A stretch of 64,000 bases of DNA, taken from Verrucomicrobiales bacterium (GTDB lineage Bacteria; Verrucomicrobiota; Verrucomicrobiia; Verrucomicrobiales; DEV007). Below, one piece after another: positions 42,973-52,041 of this stretch. Below the pieces are notes generated by a model. That model searched no databases, was not told the DNA's origin, and was given only the letters and a program-made list of their open reading frames with translations. Location: positions 496,001 to 560,000 of the forward strand of contig JARGPJ010000002.1 of NCBI GenBank assembly GCA_029212615.1. Direction: 5' to 3'. Position 1 is the stretch's first letter; every line of letters begins with the position of its first letter. The position numbers and the translations under genes are program-made.

Positions 42973-43571
42973 AAGGCTGCCTTCTTATTACGCTCGCAAC
43001 AGTCGGGGGCCTGAACCTTTGGGCCGACGAGATTCTTCCGACAGAATTTCCGGTTACCCGCTACACTGCCCTGTGGGAAGACTCCCCATTTAACCGGCAG
43101 GTGGTAGCAACGGTTGAAAATCGAGTCACGAACACGCTGGGAATCAACCTGTCCCTCGAAGGTCTTGTCACCGACGAAACAGCCGGCACAATTGCCTACA
43201 TGCGGGACCTGAAAGAGAATAAATTCCTCGTCGTGACGAAAGAAAAATCAGACAGTGTCCCCTTTTACCTCATTGATGCCCGGAAGAGCAGCAACCCGGC
43301 GGAAACGAGAGTCACCATCTCAGACGGAAAAGAAACAGCCGAAATCGGCTTTGCCGAGGGCGTCTTCACGAAAAAGATCGACAGTCCCGTGCCCGTGCCT
43401 GATGCAAAGGATAAGAAAGAAGCGACTCCTCCTCCTGCGGCGCCGGATTCCGCCCCGGCTCCGAAACCTCCCACCAGCGGCAAATCGCCAAAGAGCAAAG
43501 CCCCCGCAGAATCCGATTCACGGCGCAGACGAATCCTGTTACCCTCGAGATCGCCTGCCACTTCCAATTGA
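42969..43571 (+). CDS. GspC/PilP-like periplasmic secretion protein (tentative)
   Basis: This 200-residue protein has a signal-like N-terminus (MKGCLLITLATVGGLNLWADE), a beta-rich domain (about 25-140) and a Pro/Ala/Lys-rich low-complexity tail that ends in RRRRILLPSRS. The coupled start and the position directly before the secretin gene suggest the role of GspC or PilP, which links the inner-membrane complex to the secretin. No conserved HR domain was recognised, so the call is tentative. Confidence 0.5.
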   Translation: MKGCLLITLATVGGLNLWADEILPTEFPVTRYTALWEDSPFNRQVVATVENRVTNTLGINLSLEGLVTDETAGTIAYMRDLKENKFLVVTKEKSDSVPFYLIDARKSSNPAETRVTISDGKETAEIGFAEGVFTKKIDSPVPVPDAKDKKEATPPPAAPDSAPAPKPPTSGKSPKSKAPAESDSRRRRILLPSRSPATSN

Positions 43572-43578
43572 TTTCTAA

Positions 43579-45888
43579 ATGTCATCCAGACACCATTTAC
43601 CTCAGGCCATCGCGCTTTTCTTTTTGATTGGCGGAATGTCTCTCACTTTGATCCCGGCCCAGGATTCCGCGCCCGGAAACGAGCCGATGACCGATGTTCA
43701 GTTCCCGAACACGCCGGTTCCGATTATTCTCCTCGAATACGAGCGCCTCACGGGAAAGCGTGTCATTCGGGATTCATCCATTCAGGATCAGAGCCTCAGC
43801 ATTCAGACTTCCGGGAAAATGACCTATTCGGATGCTGCCGAATTCATCGAAAAGAGTTTCCTTCTCAACGGCTACGCGATTCTCTCCACCGAAAAAGAGG
43901 ACGAAATTAAAATCGTTTCCTATACGAGCAAGTTCCCGAGCAGCGAAGGGCTTCCGGTCGTGACGACCCCCTTTCAGATCCCGGAGTCTGATCAGGTTAT
44001 TACCTACATCATGCCCCTCTCCTACCTCAGTCCCGAGGCCGCCGCAGAGTTGTTCGAAAGCATTGTCGAACTGCATTCCTACGGCAAAATCACCCCCCTG
44101 CAGAATGCTTCCGCGGTCGTCATCACGGAGAGCTCCAATGTCATTCGTCGACTCGTGGAACTGAGAGATCATCTCGACGTGACTCCCATTAAAACGATGG
44201 ATCGCTCCTTCCAGTTGGAACGCGCCGACGCAGAAGCTGTTGTCGAAGCCCTCATCGACATCCTCGAACTCGATCAGGAATCCCCTCCCGGAGGCTCCTC
44301 ACAAGGAGCGAATGCACAGAACCCGGCATCGATGCAGGCTGCCGGCGGTGCCCTCATCCCGTCCCAACGCGGGAGTGCCTCTTTCGCCAAACCGACTTCT
44401 CCAAAGCCGCGCGTCAGAGCGATCCCCAGAGCAAACCGGGTCCTCGTTGTCGCCTCACCCAGCGACATGGACTATGTCGCCAACATCATCGCCCACCTCG
44501 ATGCTCCCGTCGAAAACTCAACCTACCTGAGAAGAAAGCTCAAATACATCCAGGTGGCCGATGTCCTCCAAATCGCCGGCGACGTCATTCAACGTGGCCT
44601 CGGGAGCGAAGATGCGGGACAGAGCCAGTTGTCGGGCCAGCAAAACAACCGGCAACAGAATCAGTTTGGCAATCAGAACAACGGCAATAACAATGAGACA
44701 GGACTGGGAGGCAACAGTTCAGGCAGCGGATCGAGCGGGAATCTTGGAAATGCCGGGAGCGATCAGGCCGCCCCGCCTCTTTCTGTGGTGATCGATAAAA
44801 CCCTGCTCGTTGCCGACAATGCCCAGAACATGCTCATCGCCTCAGGTCCGCCTGAGCACCTCCTCCTTATCGAGGAGCTTCTCGACACGATGGATGTTCG
44901 GCCGAGCCAGATCCAGATTTCAGCGGTCATCGCCCAGCTCAACCTCAGCGACAATTTCAACTTTGGATTCGATTTCCTGAGGACACTCGATAACCTCGGA
45001 AACGGAGCCACTCCTGCAATTGCAGGTTCGTTAGGCTCAACCGGCGGTGGCCTTCTCGATGTATCAAGCCTGACCGACGTCAATAATCTGATTCCGGCAG
45101 CCCAGGGCCTGACCCTCTACGGACAAATCAACAACCACACCGATGCGGTCTTCACCGCCCTGGAAAACACCAACCGTTTCGAAGTGCTGCAACGCCCCAC
45201 CGTTTACACCATCAACAACCGACAGGCGACCATTGAGACCGGCCAGCGAATTGCGGTGCCAAGAAGCACGCTTTCCTCAGTCGACATCGATCAGGGAAAC
45301 AACAACCAGGTCGTGACCGCTAATATCGATTTCGAAGATGTCGTTCTGCGAATCGACGTCCTGCCGCTCATCAATGCCGACGGGGAAATTACCCTTCAGA
45401 TTCAACAACGGAATGACGATATTATTGGCAGCACCCTGATCGGCAACGACGAGATCCCCACAATCGGAACGCAAGTCATCGGAACCACCGTGATGGTTCC
45501 GGATGGAGGAACTGTTCTCCTCGGCGGATTAATTTCCCAGGACGACCAGAAGTCTGAAAGCGGTGTTCCTCTCTTTGCGAACCTCCCCCTCGTCGGACGC
45601 GTCTTCGGAAACACAAGCGACAGCCTCCTCCGACAGGAACTGCTCATCTTCATTCAACCGAAGATCATCAGGAGCGAACACGATCGGGTCTACGCTGATC
45701 AGGACATGCAGGACCGAACGAAGGTCGCCACTTCTGCAATGGAATTCGCCAACGACGAATCCGATAACCTGGACGTCTTCGAAACCCCGGAATTCAACTC
45801 TGCCGAAAAGCGGGTGCACTTTTTCAGAGACCTCTTCAAGAAACAGAAAAAGAAACCCACAGTGAGAGCCGTCCCCGTTGGAGAGTAA
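43579..45888 (+). CDS. gspD: Type II secretion secretin GspD
   Basis: This 769-residue outer-membrane secretin starts with a signal peptide (about 1-30, ending PAQDS). N-terminal N0/N1-type domains (about 35-220) follow, then repeated KH-like domains with RVRAIPRANRVLVVAS. An Asn/Gln/Gly-rich linker (about 350-395) is followed by the beta-barrel secretin domain, including LQRPTVYTINNRQATIETGQ, VVLRIDVLPLINADGEI and VMVPDGGTVLLGGL. A C-terminal basic tail may be the S-domain. It forms the gated channel for folded proteins and ends three bases from the convergent gspH gene. Confidence 0.93.
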   Translation: MSSRHHLPQAIALFFLIGGMSLTLIPAQDSAPGNEPMTDVQFPNTPVPIILLEYERLTGKRVIRDSSIQDQSLSIQTSGKMTYSDAAEFIEKSFLLNGYAILSTEKEDEIKIVSYTSKFPSSEGLPVVTTPFQIPESDQVITYIMPLSYLSPEAAAELFESIVELHSYGKITPLQNASAVVITESSNVIRRLVELRDHLDVTPIKTMDRSFQLERADAEAVVEALIDILELDQESPPGGSSQGANAQNPASMQAAGGALIPSQRGSASFAKPTSPKPRVRAIPRANRVLVVASPSDMDYVANIIAHLDAPVENSTYLRRKLKYIQVADVLQIAGDVIQRGLGSEDAGQSQLSGQQNNRQQNQFGNQNNGNNNETGLGGNSSGSGSSGNLGNAGSDQAAPPLSVVIDKTLLVADNAQNMLIASGPPEHLLLIEELLDTMDVRPSQIQISAVIAQLNLSDNFNFGFDFLRTLDNLGNGATPAIAGSLGSTGGGLLDVSSLTDVNNLIPAAQGLTLYGQINNHTDAVFTALENTNRFEVLQRPTVYTINNRQATIETGQRIAVPRSTLSSVDIDQGNNNQVVTANIDFEDVVLRIDVLPLINADGEITLQIQQRNDDIIGSTLIGNDEIPTIGTQVIGTTVMVPDGGTVLLGGLISQDDQKSESGVPLFANLPLVGRVFGNTSDSLLRQELLIFIQPKIIRSEHDRVYADQDMQDRTKVATSAMEFANDESDNLDVFETPEFNSAEKRVHFFRDLFKKQKKKPTVRAVPVGE

Positions 45889-45891
45889 AAC

Positions 45892-46398
45892 TCAATCGAG
45901 GAAGGTCTCCTCCTCCGCTAAACCAGTGAGCGCGTTAAATTTCAGACTGGTATAAGAGCGCCCAACCGTCAGTCGCAGGCCGATCGGCTCGCTCAGCCCC
46001 GAATCCCTGAAACGCCAAACAAACCTGTTCAACGGCATCCATTTCGTCGCTCCCAAAGGAAGCAGTTCGAGAAAGAGTTCCTCAGGGATAGGGTAAACCT
46101 CATCGCCTGCCTCTTCATTCGGATCAATAATCGGGGTGCCTGCAGTTGGCTCCCGATCAGTCAGCCAGAAGCGTTTCCGATCAAAAACCACGTAGTGATC
46201 ACGCTTGAAGGCATAGGATCGTTTCTTAGCCAAAGTCGCGGCCGACCTCAACTCTGCCGTCGTCCCGGCGAGAAGTTCGCCTTCCCGACCATCGTCAAAC
46301 CGGAGAAGAAAAAAGCCCGAAAAGAGCGCGATAATCGCAAGCGTGATAAGGACTTCGAGAAGAGAATACCCGCTGCCCCTACCAGTTGGAGACGTCAT
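45892..46398 (-). CDS. gspH: Type II secretion pseudopilin GspH-like
   Basis: The protein has about 168 residues from the ATG at 46396-46398, which is preceded by GAAGG at good spacing. An upstream ATG at 46417-46419 would give a longer leader and a larger overlap with gspG. The prepilin motif is GRGSGYSLLEVLITLAIIALFSGF, with Glu at +5. The globular part is beta-rich (RSYAFKRDHYVVFDRKRFWLTD, in part). It lies last in the minus-strand arm E-F-G-H, and its 5' end overlaps the gspG 3' end. Confidence 0.75.
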   Translation of the reverse strand: MTSPTGRGSGYSLLEVLITLAIIALFSGFFLLRFDDGREGELLAGTTAELRSAATLAKKRSYAFKRDHYVVFDRKRFWLTDREPTAGTPIIDPNEEAGDEVYPIPEELFLELLPLGATKWMPLNRFVWRFRDSGLSEPIGLRLTVGRSYTSLKFNALTGLAEEETFLD

Positions 46399-46804
46399 CT
46401 TCAGTGCCTTCTTTTCCATCTTTTCCGACGGAGAAAATATCGTATGAGTCCGTATTGAATTTTCCGGGATAACGATACTGATAAAGATTTCCCCAGGGGT
46501 CGTAGAGAGCCTCTTCTTTCAACAGGGATTTGTAACTCTTCGGCTGAGGCCCGTCAGACGGCCTGACCACGAGAGCCTTCAAGCCCTGCGAAGTCGTCGG
46601 GTAGAGCCCGCCTTTCGTCTTATACCGAATGACACTGGCCGTAAGTCCGGCAATGTCCCCTTTAGCCCGCCCCTCCTCGGCGTCACCGAGAACATCCTTC
46701 ATCATGACCGTGCCCATTCCGATGAGTAGAGCAATGATCCCGAGGACCAGCAACATCTCCATGAGCGTGAACGCTCCGCGCTTTTGATGCCCTGAAATAA
46801 TCAT
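46379..46804 (-). CDS. gspG: Type II secretion major pseudopilin GspG
   Basis: This 141-residue protein shows the GspG pattern. The leader motif is KRG|AFTLMEMLLVLGIIALLIGMG, with Glu at +5. A helix carrying KGDIAGLTASVIRYKTKGGLYPT follows, then the hallmark C-terminal YDPWGNLYQYRYPG and a final D-rich loop (DIFSVGKDGKEGTEDD). Those features bind calcium in known GspG. It makes the pseudopilus shaft. The gene follows gspF at 19 bases and overlaps gspH. Confidence 0.93.
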   Translation of the reverse strand: MIISGHQKRGAFTLMEMLLVLGIIALLIGMGTVMMKDVLGDAEEGRAKGDIAGLTASVIRYKTKGGLYPTTSQGLKALVVRPSDGPQPKSYKSLLKEEALYDPWGNLYQYRYPGKFNTDSYDIFSVGKDGKEGTEDDVSNW

Positions 46805-46823
46805 GAGGGGAGGCTATCAGGAC

Positions 46824-48086
46824 TCATCGATTCCGCAAGACGGAAATCGTTTCATAGATGACCGAAATCATCATGTAGGACATCACTCCCACGAGGAGCG
46901 CCATCACTAAGATAATAGCAGGCTGAATCACCGAAGCGATTCGATCAATGCTCCGACTAAACTCACGATCCAGACGCTCACCCGCCTTAGACATGGATGA
47001 GGCAAGCTGACCCGTGTCTTCTCCAATCCTGACCATGTCAATGAGCCCGGGCTCGAAAACGCCGGCCTTCTCGAGGGAACGGTTCAACAATGCGCCTTCG
47101 GATACTTTGTTAGTGATCCCGTTAATCTGCTCCCTGATGTATCGGTTTGCAGTCGTGCCTTCGACGAGCTGCAAAGCCTTCACCAGGGTGAGCCCATTGT
47201 TCAGTAGGTTGGAAAGAGTCTCGACAAACTGTACATTAAACCGGGTGATAAGAAGCTTCCCGAACAATGGAAGCCTCAACTTCTTTTCGTCCCAAATCCG
47301 CTTCACAGACTCCTTCTGGAAAATCACCGCTCCGGCGATGAGCATTATCGCCAGCACGATGAGAAGCGGGATCCATTGTGCTTTCAGAAAATCTCCCGCA
47401 CCCAGCATGAAGCGGGCAACCGGAGGCAACTCTCCTCCGGTTGATTCAACAAGACGCCTCAGTTTCGGAATCAGGAAGAACGTAAACATCAGAGCAACTC
47501 CCACCCCTGACAAAATCAAAAAAGCCGGGTAGATCATCGCCGTCGCCAACTTCCCTTTCAATTCCGCAAGGGTCGTAAGATAACTCACCTGTCGCTTCAA
47601 TATATCGCCCAGCGCTCCCGAGACTTCCCCGGCAGAAACCAGGTTCAAATACAGATCCGAAAAGCTGGGAGAGGAGGCCCGCATCGCCGAGGCTAGAGGA
47701 ACTCCGTCCCTTACTTTCCCGTAGCAGTCTGCCGCCACCCGTCTGATTGCAGGGCTCTCGCTCCGTTTCCCGATAGAGTTCAACGCGGTATCCAGCTGAA
47801 CTCCCGCGGTGAGCAAATCGCTCATCTCCTCCGTAAATTGAATGAGATGTTTCGAGGAGAGTCGATTCTCGGCAGGAGCGCCGCCCCGCTGCACTTTCGT
47901 CTCTGCCCTTGCTTTCCTCCCACCTTCAGATTTTTTTACTTTGGCCCCTTCCACCTCAACGAGGGAAAGTATCTGCAACCCCTTTTCATTAAGACGACGC
48001 ATTGCATCGCCCTTGGTTGAGGCATCTAACGAGCCCTCCGAAAGGCTTCCATCCTTCTTAAGAACTTTGAATTGAAAGGCGGACAT
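46824..48086 (-). CDS. gspF: Type II secretion inner-membrane protein GspF
   Basis: This 420-residue protein has two GspF/PilC domains of about 110 residues each with helix pairs (about 90-220 and 295-415), including RRVAADCYGKVRDGVPLASAM and the C-terminal VIQPAIILVMALLVGVMSYMMISV (both in part). The N-terminal 60 residues resemble the GspF N-domain that binds GspE. It anchors the pseudopilus motor in the inner membrane. It lies 16 bases after gspE on the same strand. Confidence 0.94.
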   Translation of the reverse strand: MSAFQFKVLKKDGSLSEGSLDASTKGDAMRRLNEKGLQILSLVEVEGAKVKKSEGGRKARAETKVQRGGAPAENRLSSKHLIQFTEEMSDLLTAGVQLDTALNSIGKRSESPAIRRVAADCYGKVRDGVPLASAMRASSPSFSDLYLNLVSAGEVSGALGDILKRQVSYLTTLAELKGKLATAMIYPAFLILSGVGVALMFTFFLIPKLRRLVESTGGELPPVARFMLGAGDFLKAQWIPLLIVLAIMLIAGAVIFQKESVKRIWDEKKLRLPLFGKLLITRFNVQFVETLSNLLNNGLTLVKALQLVEGTTANRYIREQINGITNKVSEGALLNRSLEKAGVFEPGLIDMVRIGEDTGQLASSMSKAGERLDREFSRSIDRIASVIQPAIILVMALLVGVMSYMMISVIYETISVLRNR

Positions 48087-48102
48087 ACTGGCTGAATCAG
48101 GG

Positions 48103-49851
48103 CTAGGTCAATTCGGTCGAAGCCACCACTTCTTCGATTGTCGTCTGGCCTTCGATCACTTTCCTCCATCCATACTCGCGCATGTTCACATAGCCATCGA
48201 GCATCCCCTGCCGCTGCAGGTCCTGCTTCGATGCACCACTCACGATCAATTCCTGCACCTTGTCAGTCACCCGGAAAAGTTCATAAACGGCTGTCCGCCC
48301 CCGGTATCCGGTATGCCCACAGGCATCGCAACCTTCAAGCTTCGCCTGCAAAATTCCTTCCGCATCTTTTAGAGGAAAGCCAACCGAACGAAGAAACTCA
48401 GCGGTGTAGTCCGCCTGCAGGCAACACTCACGGCAGAGACGCCGGACAAGTCGTTGCGCGATAAAGGCCCGCACGGAGGCAGCGACGAGAAACGGCTCCA
48501 CTCCCATGTCGATTAAACGAGTGATTCCACCAATCGAGTCATTGGTATGCAGAGTGCTGAAAACAAGGTGGCCGGTCAGCGCCGACTGCACCGCTATTTC
48601 AGCAGTCTCCACATCTCGAATCTCCCCGACCATGATGATATTAGGATCACCCCTCAGGACGCTCCGAAGCCCGGAGGCAAAAGTGAGATCAATCTCGGGC
48701 TTCACGGCTATCTGCAGTGCCCCTTCGAGGCGGTTCTCAACGGGATCTTCGATCGTAACGATCTTCCTGTCTTCTGAATTCAAAGCCGAGAGAAAGCAGA
48801 AAAGGCTCGTCGACTTTCCACAACCTGTCGGACCAGTCACCAGAACAATTCCATTAGGGCGGGAGAGAATCTCATCCACATCCCGTCGCAATTCGGGAAA
48901 CATATCGAGACGCTCAATATTGAACTGTTCCTGCCCGAGAAGACGGAGACTGATGCTTTCCCCTTCAATCCCGGGGATCGTCGCGACCCGCGTATCGATT
49001 GGCTCTCCTCCCACCTGAAGAGCAATTCGGCCATCCTGCGGCTTTCGCTTCTCCGCGATGTCGAGACCTGCCATGAGTTTGAGCCGGGCGATGACAGAAC
49101 TCTGCAAGGTGACAATATTATCCGGCACTGAAACCCGCCGGAGCACACCATCCACCCGATAACGAACCCGCAGATCGCTCCTCAGCGGTTCGATATGGAT
49201 ATCCGTGGCACGCTGTTTCAATGCCTCATTCAGAATCTGATTCACGAACTTCACGACCGAGGCTTCTTCATCCTCATCATCAATCACGTTCACTTCCTCT
49301 TTGAAACTGAACTCGTCTTCATTCCAATCCCGGCTCGCGAGGAGGTCATCAAAAATATCACCTCCCACTCCATAGAGCCGCTGCAATCCGCTCAAAACCT
49401 TCCGCCTTGGTGAAAGAACCCACTTGATCGGGCAGGCAATAGCACGTCGCACTAACTGTCTATCAAAGGTTGCGAAGGGGTCATAGTGCGCTAATTCGAT
49501 AAAATCAGGAACGGTTGCACTTCCGCCTTCACGATAGGAAACCCTCAACGGGAGCACTCGATGCTTGATCGCTACAGGAGGAGCGCACAAAGATTTTAAG
49601 ACATCTGCATTTGCCTCATCCGCGAGCGCTTCCCCGTCCCAGGCCAAGCCCAGGCAGGAGGCAAGAGCGCTTCCGAACTCCCGTTCCGAAACCTCGACAT
49701 GATCAAGCAGCCAATCAATCAATGAGCCGCCATTAAGAAACTGCTCCTCCATCGCGGCGGTATCGACGCATGAACTCAAATCAAGCCCCGCCGAATCGCT
49801 CAGTAGCGAGAGAACTCCTTTGAAACCTGTTGCTGTTGTTCCGTTTACCAT
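48103..49851 (-). CDS. gspE: Type II secretion ATPase GspE
   Basis: This 582-residue cytosolic motor has an N-terminal MshEN-type domain (about 1-150), the PilB/GspE ATPase core with Walker A GPTGCGKST (about 340-348), the Asp box TIEDPVENRL, Walker B VLRGDPNIIMVGEIRD and the His box FSTLHTND. A zinc-binding four-Cys region (CRECC, then CDAC at about 475-520) is typical of GspE. The gene is co-directional with gspF-G-H and with an upstream gene that ends 72 bases away. Confidence 0.95.
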   Translation of the reverse strand: MVNGTTATGFKGVLSLLSDSAGLDLSSCVDTAAMEEQFLNGGSLIDWLLDHVEVSEREFGSALASCLGLAWDGEALADEANADVLKSLCAPPVAIKHRVLPLRVSYREGGSATVPDFIELAHYDPFATFDRQLVRRAIACPIKWVLSPRRKVLSGLQRLYGVGGDIFDDLLASRDWNEDEFSFKEEVNVIDDEDEEASVVKFVNQILNEALKQRATDIHIEPLRSDLRVRYRVDGVLRRVSVPDNIVTLQSSVIARLKLMAGLDIAEKRKPQDGRIALQVGGEPIDTRVATIPGIEGESISLRLLGQEQFNIERLDMFPELRRDVDEILSRPNGIVLVTGPTGCGKSTSLFCFLSALNSEDRKIVTIEDPVENRLEGALQIAVKPEIDLTFASGLRSVLRGDPNIIMVGEIRDVETAEIAVQSALTGHLVFSTLHTNDSIGGITRLIDMGVEPFLVAASVRAFIAQRLVRRLCRECCLQADYTAEFLRSVGFPLKDAEGILQAKLEGCDACGHTGYRGRTAVYELFRVTDKVQELIVSGASKQDLQRQGMLDGYVNMREYGWRKVIEGQTTIEEVVASTELT

Positions 49852-49923
49852 CCTGTCGCGACGCTGCGAGACGATAGCGACTTGAAGAGATGGCTCAAAC
49901 AGTTTGTTTTCCCTCGAAAGCCA

Positions 49924-50502
49924 TTATTGAAAGGAATCCTGCCCCTCAAGCAGGATATCGTCATCAGTCCAGAGATGCCTGTCCGGGCCGGCCGAACGAA
50001 TTTCCAACAATGCCCGCGAAACGGGATGAAAATGATACGGAGTCCCCCACCGGTCAATGAGCTCCCCCGTTTCATTCAAGACACGGTGCCCCGGCGGTAT
50101 AATCGCCAGTTTCCCCGCATTTCTTCCGGTCATCGATTGCATGATATCAACATTCTCTCCTCCCTGAGGGATCGTCTTAAACGCACTGAGATGGATACGG
50201 ATCAATTCGTCGACCACGAGCAAATCCTGACCGGGATCCCCCTCGGGATCATTCAACTGATCCGCAATCGCCCGCCCCTGGGGGAGCAAATTTATTCCGT
50301 CTTCATTCCGCGCAGCGACTTCAAATGTCGCCGTCGAAGTTAACGCTCTCCGGGATGGTTTCAGGTTCTCCCCGGAAGAACCTGAAACTGAGGCTGAATC
50401 GATTTCCGCCCCCCCTGCACCCAGCCTGCTCATTGCCACAGCGCAGAGCCCTATGAGGACTACTGCCACTGCAGCAAAGATAAGAAACAAACGCCCTCCC
50501 AT
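49924..50502 (-). CDS. Membrane-anchored GspG-like C-terminal domain protein
   Basis: This 192-residue protein starts at the ATG at 50500-50502, overlapping the DUF1501 stop as TGATG. A TTG one codon earlier is less likely. It has one N-terminal helix (about 4-22, LFLIFAAVAVVLIGLCAVAM) but no prepilin motif, and ends with DRWGTPYHFHPVS and EIRSAGPDRHLWTDDDIL. The 'D-W-G-x-P/L-Y' and 'S-x-G-x-D' signatures match the C-terminal half of GspG/pilin-like proteins. I do not know a named family. It sits between DUF1501 and gspE, so it may be a secretion accessory or pseudopilus-like factor. Confidence 0.6.
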   Translation of the reverse strand: MGGRLFLIFAAVAVVLIGLCAVAMSRLGAGGAEIDSASVSGSSGENLKPSRRALTSTATFEVAARNEDGINLLPQGRAIADQLNDPEGDPGQDLLVVDELIRIHLSAFKTIPQGGENVDIMQSMTGRNAGKLAIIPPGHRVLNETGELIDRWGTPYHFHPVSRALLEIRSAGPDRHLWTDDDILLEGQDSFQ

Positions 50503-52001
50503 CAAAGCACGTAATTAACGTTGGAGCCTGAGGCGAGGGGATCATCAAAGCGAACCAGATTAGGGAAGATATCATTCACATTCGGCACTCCCAGCCAGTC
50601 AGCCGCCACTGCGGCGTACTGATCCACTGAAGTTGACGGAATCCAGCGTCCCCGGGTTGTTCCAGCGTCTATCCCGCCGTTAACGATCAGCTGAGGGAAA
50701 GTTCCGAAAATCTTACCGCCATCAACCGGACCACCCATAACAATTTGATGACCTCCCCATCCGTGATCAGACCCTGAGGTTCCCACATCAGTTCCATTCG
50801 GAGTAAGGGTCCTCGTGAAATCCGAATGGGACATCAACATGACCTTATCATTGTCACCGATCTCTTTCATCGATTCATTGAATGCCTTCAGCGAAGTCGA
50901 AAGATCCGTCATGAGACCGCCATGAGATGAAATCTGATTCGCATGAGTATCGTAACCTCCTGCCGCACAGAAGAAAATCTGGCAATCATTATTCAAGGCG
51001 CTTCGACCGGAGATCAACTTTGCCACCATTTTCAATTGATCGGCAATGGAGCTGTCGGCGTTCGCAGCGGTAAACTCCGCGTCAATCGCCGCTTCGTTGG
51101 AGGCCGCGACGGCATCGTTCACGATCCCTTCGTTTGTTCGAGAGTTCTTAACGACGTCATTATATCCCGCTTCGAGAAGGTGGGAGTGCGCATGTTCAGT
51201 GATCATGTCGAAAGCTTCGAGACGGCGACCGGCATCATTGTTGTTGTACCCGCTGCTTCCATTCAGAGCATTGGCATAGTCAGTTCCATACCCACTTAAC
51301 GGAATCGCTCCGTTGGAAGTGACCGCGTATTGGCTTACCTGATTCCCTACCTGAAGTGAGTTAATCCCCGCAAGAGAGACAGAAAGAGAAACTGTCCCTC
51401 CCTGGCTGGAGGCCAAAAGGTCAGCGGCGCGCCCCCCCCACCCCGTCCGGAACGGCTGGTCAGGAATGGAACTCTGCCACTGAATTTGCTGATCCGAGTG
51501 GGAGTATAACTGGGGAGGGAGAAGACCCGCCTTATTCGGGTCGAGATAGTCAGTTCGTGAAACCGGCCATGACAATGAACCCACATTCGCCATGAAAGAC
51601 AAATCCCCTGAACTGAACAGATCAACGACAGGTTGCATGTTAGGGTGTACACCGTATTGATTTGATGTTCCCGGCAACGGAAGCGGAGCTCCCGCCGTCG
51701 CGTCATGGAGAGGATCGCTTTGATCGACGATTCTCAAGATGCCGCGATTGTCCTTGTAGTTGTCATACTCCGGATGCGCTGATCGAGGAATAAGCATATT
51801 GTTAGAGTCATTTCCTCCATAGAGGAAAAGAACGACAAGAGCTTTATATCCTCCACTGCCTCCGCCCTGGGCAAGGGCAGACTGCATGAGTTTCAAGTTC
51901 GTGAGCGTATCAATGACACCGGTAAGAGCCATCGTTGAGCAGGCCGAACGTCCAAGGAAGTTCCGGCGAGTGAGATAATCTGCGCTGCTTTTCTTTTTCA
52001 T
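50502..52001 (-). CDS. DUF1501 protein with Tat-type signal
   Basis: This 499-residue protein has an N-terminal twin-Arg export signal (TRRNFLGRSACSTMALTG) and the DUF1501 core, with VLFLYGGNDSNNMLIP early on, DNKVMLMSHSDFTRTL later and SDHGWGGHQIVMGGPVDGGK near the C-terminus. These sequences resemble the alkaline phosphatase/sulfatase superfamily. DUF1501 proteins are very abundant in PVC bacteria, nearly always paired with DUF1800, as here. Their role is unresolved. The gene follows DUF1800 by 40 bases and overlaps the next gene. Confidence 0.92.
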   Translation of the reverse strand: MKKKSSADYLTRRNFLGRSACSTMALTGVIDTLTNLKLMQSALAQGGGSGGYKALVVLFLYGGNDSNNMLIPRSAHPEYDNYKDNRGILRIVDQSDPLHDATAGAPLPLPGTSNQYGVHPNMQPVVDLFSSGDLSFMANVGSLSWPVSRTDYLDPNKAGLLPPQLYSHSDQQIQWQSSIPDQPFRTGWGGRAADLLASSQGGTVSLSVSLAGINSLQVGNQVSQYAVTSNGAIPLSGYGTDYANALNGSSGYNNNDAGRRLEAFDMITEHAHSHLLEAGYNDVVKNSRTNEGIVNDAVAASNEAAIDAEFTAANADSSIADQLKMVAKLISGRSALNNDCQIFFCAAGGYDTHANQISSHGGLMTDLSTSLKAFNESMKEIGDNDKVMLMSHSDFTRTLTPNGTDVGTSGSDHGWGGHQIVMGGPVDGGKIFGTFPQLIVNGGIDAGTTRGRWIPSTSVDQYAAVAADWLGVPNVNDIFPNLVRFDDPLASGSNVNYVL

Positions 52002-52041
52002 GATTAAAAATTGGTTAGGGTTTGATTGTAATTAGCACGCC

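Noticed and set aside
44630-44770. Gln/Asn-rich stretch in gspD, considered as a separate feature or frameshift
   Set aside because: It is an uninterrupted low-complexity linker inside a normal secretin. Such linkers are common between the N-domains and the barrel.
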